Of a stretch of DNA of 64,000 nucleotides, positions 58,327 through 64,000 are shown one piece after another; positions within the stretch are counted from its first letter, which is position 1; the number at the start of each line of letters is the position of its first letter. This stretch comes from Hemerocallis citrina (Eukaryota > Streptophyta > Magnoliopsida > Asparagales > Asphodelaceae), in assembly GCA_017893485.1 (NCBI GenBank), contig CM030360.1:148905249-148969248 (forward strand), given 5' to 3'. Position numbers and translations under genes: made by a program. The notes beneath the pieces are model-generated. The model had not been told where the DNA came from, searched no databases, and saw nothing but the letters and a program-made list of their open reading frames with translations.

Positions 58327-58400
58327 TTGGATGAGATTACATAGCAAGTTTCCAAGAGTAATTTTACAGGGACTGGTGTTAGGTTTTCAGAGAGATGAAA
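58327..58400 (+). pseudogene. SOT: sulfotransferase gene remnant, piece 4 (C-terminus)
   Basis: Directly after the hAT target duplication the frame reads LDEIT, a stop, QVSKSNFTGTGVRFSER, the usual end of plant sulfotransferases (DEI...LKGSGLTF). Joined to piece 3 across CTAGTAAG, the DMASKLDEI stretch is continuous, proving that the hAT split one exon. The gene ends about here. Confidence 0.85.
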
Positions 58401-58970
58401 AAATAAGGGATAAATACATATGGTTTAGGCTCCTGGCTTAACACTAAATCTCTATTAGACACTTTGACTTTTTCAACTGTATTCTAAACCACTCAAGCAA
58501 TTTGTAACAGTTCATATTTATGCACAGTGTTGAGGGTTATATCATTATGTGTTGTCGATATGGTTTACGTACGGTTTGAAGAGTGTGTATATAGTTGAAA
58601 AAAGTTCTTAGTGCAAGTCAAGGTCCAATATTTACCAAAAATTGAAAATAAAATTTAAAAAAATCCTCCGATGTGAAAAGCAATAGATATTCCCTACTAC
58701 TTCAACCTGCATCCTTTCCCCACAACGCGGGTTTGGGTCATTTCAACTTTCTATCATATGTAATTGTGTTTTGTGCATTGTTCATGTGTGCTTCTATGAA
58801 TGTTCCGAAATAAAAGTGTGCGCTTGTAAGCTAATGGATTGTATTTATTACTCATACATATTGCATGCTCATGAATTTATTAACAACATTGCTAACATGC
58901 ATGATAATGAGGTTGGAAAAGATAGGCGGGAAGGAGAGTCGAAGTGGGAGAAAGAGGTCAAGAGTAGTTG
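58401..58970. other. 3' flank of the sulfotransferase remnant
   Basis: AT-rich, with no gene or repeat family recognised on either strand. Confidence 0.4.
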
Positions 58971-58974
58971 GAGG

Positions 58975-59190
58975 CTACAGCAGAGTTGCGGTCGACCGCG
59001 CCCCCGACCGCACCCCCCGACCGACGACCACGCAGTCGACCGTCCCGCTCTCTGGTTCAACCTGCAGTCTTGAAGAAGTGACCGGTCGACCGCGTAGTCG
59101 ACCGATCCGCTCTCTGTTGGATTTCGTGCAGTCGAGGAAAGGACCAGTCGACCGTCCTAGAGTTGCGGTCGACCGTCCCGACGCTGATTG
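58975..59190 (+). repeat. GTCGACCG-rich short repeats
   Basis: Six copies of GTCGACCG in about 190 bp, set in larger similar blocks (GTCGACCGTCCCGCTCTCTG and GTCGACCGATCCGCTCTCTG). It is GC-rich against an AT-rich background. GTCGACTG motifs also occur several times in LTR-1 (46700-46880), so it may derive from a related LTR. Confidence 0.6.
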
Positions 59191-59220
59191 ATGAGCGGCT
59201 GAGAAGAAAAGTTGTGAAAT

Positions 59221-62200
59221 TGTCACGCCCTGCTTCCCAAAAATACGGAATGCTAGCACGTGACACAGCTCAGAGAATTACTTGCGTCATCCATAGGCTG
59301 TTATTGATCCAACTCAACAATATAAACAAGTAGTAAAACAACCACGCATGCAATGAAAGAATAATCACATAAATAACAATATTGGAAATTAAGCAAAATT
59401 AACCAACATCAAAATAATCCAACATCTGGAAATTTAACAAACAACATTCGGGTCGAAACCCACAATACAAAGAAACAACATTTATTCAATTTTATTAGAG
59501 CTCTCAAATAAAGCAACATTTATTTAAACGGCGCAGCAAAACATCTCCTTCACCATTGTTGCTCTCCTAGCCCGTCAGGTAAATCTCCTTGATTACCTGT
59601 AAGCTGTTCATCTAAAGAGAGGAAAAAGTCCTTAGAGCAAGTTATGGACATGCAAGTAGAGAAATAGAGAAACAATGACAATGGCGGTATAGCAATGGAT
59701 TCAATGAACGATGAAATCAATAATATCGAACAGTGGCAATACGATAGTAATACAATATGCAATGACAACGATTTATAACGATAACGATAAACAATAACAA
59801 TAATGGTAACAATAACGAATAATACTGTTCAATAAAGATAATAATATGCAATAACAATGTGATGAAAGTCTTAGGTCTATTATTCATTTTTTTTAATCCT
59901 AGCTAATGCACGTACTACTGTGTCCCATGTGTGGCGTACCACAGGTTCGATGCATACAATCAATTTCGTTTAGACTAAGGTGCTAGATTCTATAGTTCAT
60001 GTACTCGCACGATAACAATAGCAATTTCTTGCACAATAACGATAACAATAGTCGGCACGATAGGTCTTTAAACAATACACGATGAATTGGAATACTGTAG
60101 TCAGTAATCCAACAATAAATCGATAGCACTAGCCGACACAATATTTTGGGACAAAGCCCACAATACCGAGTGCAATCACTATATTATCAACTACCCTTAT
60201 CAGCCCTTAACCCCGTCGTGATTAATATTCTTTATTCAATTAATATACAAAAATGCGATTAATAAGGGACACTAAAAAGATGACAAAATAACTCTAAGAT
60301 CATGCAATATATTCTATACGATTAAATACACCAACTATAACATTATAAATATAATTATAAATTGTTAAACATAGGAACCCAATTCTGGACAGCAGTAGGT
60401 TGCTGTACCAAAATCATAATTTCCATTGCTACAGGATAGCAAATGCGGATCCGTCAGAAGTTCTTGAAACTAGACTCCTGCACGGTTCCAACGCATACTT
60501 AAAGTCTACATTCCGACAACGGTAGCTAGGTGAATTTCAGTGTTCTTTACAGATTTTAGTTTCTGACTGGTTATCAATGTTGACTAATTTCAGTTGTAAG
60601 GACAGTAAATAATCATTGCAAAAATCAGTAAAAATAATTTTTATCACCCTAAGCATGTTATCTACAAATTTGGAATTTATCTTGGCCATATTTAATCATT
60701 AGTTAACTTAATTCATCAGCCTGGCATGGTATGTACATGAATCTGAAATTACAGCGCAGCAGTAGCAAAAGGGTCATAACTCAGGGAAAACAAGTCGGAA
60801 TTCAAAAATTCTAGATGCTATTGACATATAGACACTTAGGGCTATGTTTCATGTTCAGGAAGTGACTGATTTTAATGACGTTATCTAGGTTGAAATAGCA
60901 CGACAAGGTTCAGGTTGGCGTAAATTTTCAGGGTGTCAACATGTTCTTTTTGAATAAAACGATTAAAATGTTAAGAACGATGAATTGGGGTTTAACAATC
61001 ATAAATCACAACAAACCTTTCCTATGTAAATATGGTATTAAGATATATAATGTCTATAACTCTACTAATTACAATCAACTAATTTATCATTATCAATCAA
61101 ATGAGCAATCAACCCTAATATACAATCTAGAATAGTTGCGTTTAATGTCATGAGATGAAATGTAACAATAATTCTCTATTCATATATTCAATAACTAACT
61201 ACATGGGTGCATATAAGACTCCTATACATTAGAGGCAAAAAGACGGCACGATGTCAAGATTACCACTTGGATTCACTCGTATAAATTCGTGGTATCCCAA
61301 TGATAGATGACAATAACATTATACAATATTCAACATGGATCTACTTACAGATTTCAATAAATGCTCTCGAATATGAGATAGTACAATTCGAGTAAGATGA
61401 CTTACCTTTAGATGGTGTTAGCTCCGATAATAATAAGAATCCAAGACACGTGCGAGCTACGTGCAAACACCAAACAGCAAGTGCAAGTACCACACCAAGA
61501 GCTTGATCCCCACTAGACAAAACAGCCAAAAGCAAGATTGGATCTCCTCTCGCACAACAGCAAACACAGGATTATCCAATCACTTCTCTTCTCCTTCTGC
61601 CGAACACCAAATAGGAAAAACAAATCCCCCCTTCCAAACACCACACAGCAAAAGTCACCCACTCACGGTTCTTCTTCTTCACAGACACGCCAGAGAGAGA
61701 GAGAGCGCGCGCCTGCGGATGAGGGGACAGCGGCGAGGGCGAGCGAGATGACTGGCGGCGGTGAAGTGGACAAGCGGCGGCGGCTGATCAGGAAGCGACT
61801 GCAGCGGCGAGGGCTCCGACGTGGGCACTCTCTGTTTTCGCTCGAAAATAGAGGAGACGACGCCAACGATCTCGGGGCTTGGACGGCGACAATAAGGACG
61901 ATGGGGTTCTTCGGAGGAATGCGAGGGGTGCACGGCGAGGGCAAAAACGTGGTGGCGATGGGTATTGGTGATGGATAATGGCGAAGGCGAGATGGGTTAT
62001 GGGTTTCGGTTGAGTTGGGTTCGAGCAATGGGTTGGAGGAGGCGAGGAGACGACGAGGAAGGGGCGTGAGGCGAGGTGAAAGGATCGAAGGTGGTCGGAG
62101 CAATGGAGGTTCGGTGGAGTTGGCAACTGGGTTACCAGGGAGAGAGAGCAAGAGAGAAGGAGGTACGGGAAGCAGATGAATAGTAGGTTTTGGGGTTAGG

Positions 62201-62714
62201 GTAAAACAGTGCGGGGGTTAGGGTTGGGGGTAATAGTGGCTGCTCTATTTTTGGGGTTTTAAGTTAGTAATTGATTGAAATAGTAATGGAGAGAGATTTT
62301 GGGGCTTAATATTTGGGATTGAGTTTTCAAACTTTGGGGGTTACAGATTGTGGGGAGTGATTAGGAGGGATCATAGGGATTAGACTGTTAGGGAGAATTT
62401 GGGGGTTGCTTTGGGTTAGTGGGTTTGGGTAAAAGATCCAATAAGAGGTGGATATTGGGCTTGGGCACAAAATGGATCAAATGGGAGGACAATTCACAAC
62501 CCAATAAGACAAAGACAAATTATGAAATTAAATCTGAATTAGGAATCCAAGGAGTAGATTTACAATAAGCAACTGAGATCAGGAATACATTATGAATAAC
62601 ATTAGAATTAATATTACTCAACACAAAATGAGACAAAAAGAAATGAAATAGAATTACAATGGAGATTACAATTGGGATCAATAACAAAGGGAAAAAATGA
62701 AAACAGGAGTTACA
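59221..62714 (-). mobile_element. chromovirus-family LTR, apparently solo (3.5 kb)
   Basis: It starts TGTCACGCCCTGCTTCCC and ends AAAACAGGAGTTACA on the plus strand, the same ends as the LTRs at 27051 and 31238. No primer site follows its inner end and no purine tract or coding sequence adjoins it. Flanking pentamers GAAAT and AGAAT are not a convincing duplication. Open frames in 61460-62150 are GC-rich LTR sequence without domains. Confidence 0.7.
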
Positions 62715-63053
62715 AGAATCCTATATATATTGTATTGTGTACGATTTTAGGGTTAAGTGAAAAGAAAATAGAGATCTACCAGCCATCATTAAGAGAGAGG
62801 GAGATAGAGAGAAACCCTACACCTTGGTGGTGAGTTCTTGAGAGATTTGTAAACCTAATCTTCATATTTATAGTGGAAATCGCAGGAGTGCCTCTGCACG
62901 GGGAAGTAGCCATTATTTGGGTGAACCTCAATAAAAATCTTGTGTATTCTTGTGTGTTGCTTTTGCTTGTTCTTTTTCCCCTTATTTTGATTCTATAGTT
63001 TTTGCATCTCGTCGTCGTCGTTGTTGAGTTTATTCTGCAGTTAAAATTCAACA
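62715..63053 (+). mobile_element. Copia 5' LTR, 3' part
   Basis: Ends ...TTAAAATTCAACA immediately before a primer site. ATATTTATAG (62865-62875) is a possible TATA box and (GTC)n-like sequence lies near 63010. The LTR start was not found, and the chromovirus-family LTR may have inserted into it. Confidence 0.6.
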
Positions 63054-63056
63054 AAG

Positions 63057-63068
63057 TGGTATCAGAGC
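63057..63068 (+). promoter_or_regulatory. Copia primer binding site
   Basis: TGGTATCAGAGC is the classic site complementary to initiator methionine tRNA, three bases after the LTR end. Confidence 0.9.
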
Positions 63069-63092
63069 TACATATTGGTAGTCTTGATTGAG

Positions 63093-64000
63093 ATGGGGGA
63101 CAAGAGTAGAGTCAAGGAGTTCGATGGAATGGATTTCATAATGTGGAAGATCCAAATGATTGCGTATCTCCGACAGAAGGATCTAGATGATCCATTATTT
63201 GGTGTGAAGCCAGAAGGGGCGGAGGTCGATCCGGTTGCGTTGGCGGGCTGGATAGATTGGATCAGAAAGCGCTTGAGTAGATTTAGTTGTCGCTGAGCAA
63301 AAAGGCGACATTTCACATTGAGAATGCAAGAACCGCAAAGGAGGCAATAGAGATATTGACAGACATGTTTGAGAAGCCGAATGCAGTGAATCAGATCTTA
63401 CATCTAAAGAAGTTGGTTAACTTGAAGTTGTCACAAAGGGGTTCGGTTGCTGAACACATCAACAATTTCTGTATGGTTTACAATCAAATGGAATCGTCGA
63501 GTTTAAAGTTTGAGGAGAAGGCACAATTGTTGTCGTTGCTATCCAGTCTTTCTGATAGTAACAGCATAGTAGAGCAGACTATTACTAGCATCATGACTGA
63601 TACGACAACCATGAAGGATGTTATAAGCAGCATCATGAATGAGGATGCAAGGAGAAAGAGACATGGAGAGACTTCGGTGTCATATCCTAGCAATACCGTG
63701 CTGTCAGTTGATAACCGTGGTAGAAGTAACAACAGAGGGAAGTCGCAAAGTAGGAATCACAGGTCCAAGTCAAGAATAGAAAATCACAATGGTGAGTGTT
63801 GGTACTGCAAGAAACCAGGACACATGAGAGACCAATGCGAGAAGTATAAAAAAGCGCAAGCAGGGTCACAGATAGCCAATGTGGTAAGTATTGAACTCCT
63901 TCTAGATGAATTATGTTTATCTGCTGGATTTAATATTTTTCAAGATGATTGGTGTATAGACTCGGGTGCTTCTTATCATTATACCCCCATGAGGGATGTT
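63093..64000 (+). pseudogene. Copia gag-protease, damaged near its start and cut by the window edge
   Basis: The ATG at 63093 gives MGDKSRVKEFDGMDFIMWKI and QMIAYLRQKDLDDPLFGVKP, typical Copia gag. A frameshift near 63265 plus two TAG codons (63278 and 63284 regions) break it. From 63287 the frame is open to the window end: LSLSKKATFHIENARTAKEA, VNLKLSQRGSVAEHINNFCM (the UBN2-type gag domain), a zinc knuckle CWYCKKPGHMRDQC (63800-63840), and the start of the protease, WCIDSGASYHYTP (63953-63990), with the catalytic aspartate present. Only a few changes separate it from an intact frame, so it is younger than the other Copia copies here. Confidence 0.9.

Noticed and set aside
31238..62714. A single huge chromovirus with LTRs at 31238-34525 and 59221-62714
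   Set aside because: The two LTRs are strongly diverged, no primer site adjoins the right one, no matching target duplication is present, and the space between is a sulfotransferase locus with other elements.

Overview
This is a stretch of a plant nuclear genome, most likely an angiosperm with a large, repeat-rich genome and possibly a eudicot. It is AT-rich and dense in microsatellites. It carries split, intron-bearing or retrotransposon-broken fragments of plant gene families (GH35 beta-galactosidase, RabG3/Rab7 GTPase, cytosolic sulfotransferase). Almost everything else is transposable elements nested in one another. I see no intact host gene, no organellar or bacterial DNA and no CRISPR array. 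Nearly all long open frames are fragments of decayed transposon proteins or translations of simple repeats.

Layout, left to right. 0.36-4.84 kb: a decayed Copia element (reverse transcriptase, RNase H, 3' LTR) split by a 2.3 kb hAT element that carries three exons and two introns of a beta-galactosidase gene. 4.88-11.36 kb: a full-length-looking LINE on the minus strand with an 11-bp target duplication. 11.5-13.3 kb: ORF1 of a second LINE on the plus strand. 13.3-25.8 kb: pieces of a very long LTR whose (TA)n tracts have been colonised by at least eight foldback elements and a 6.1 kb MULE with FAR1-type transposase remains. 26.7-31.2 kb: a RabG3 gene fragment whose 5' side is split by a 2.7 kb solo LTR. 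31.2-35.3 kb: the 3' end of a chromovirus (Gypsy) on the minus strand.

35.3-58.4 kb: a single sulfotransferase gene remnant in four plus-strand pieces, torn apart by a 16.4 kb non-autonomous Tat-like Gypsy element, a short Copia element at the exact edge of that Gypsy, a 306-bp insertion and a 3.5 kb hAT element. The Tat-like element has gag and protease but no visible polymerase, long tandem repeat arrays (60-bp hairpin units), and two nested giant solo LTRs in opposite orientations. 59.2-62.7 kb: another chromovirus-family LTR. 62.7-64 kb: LTR end, primer binding site and gag-protease of another Copia element, cut by the window edge.

The transposition order can be read from target duplications: sulfotransferase, then Tat-like Gypsy (ACAAC), then Copia at its border (CAACT/CAACC); inside the Gypsy, LTR-1 (ACGGC/GCGGC) then LTR-2 (ATAAT); and separately hAT (CTAGTAAG). 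The most unusual material is the microsatellite-embedded MULE/MITE nest at 13.8-22.8 kb, where a putative autonomous MULE and three foldback elements share terminal sequence and sit in (TA)n. Next are the gene-carrying hAT at the left edge and the sulfotransferase dismembered over 23 kb. All homology statements come from reading translated motifs by eye; no database search was run.
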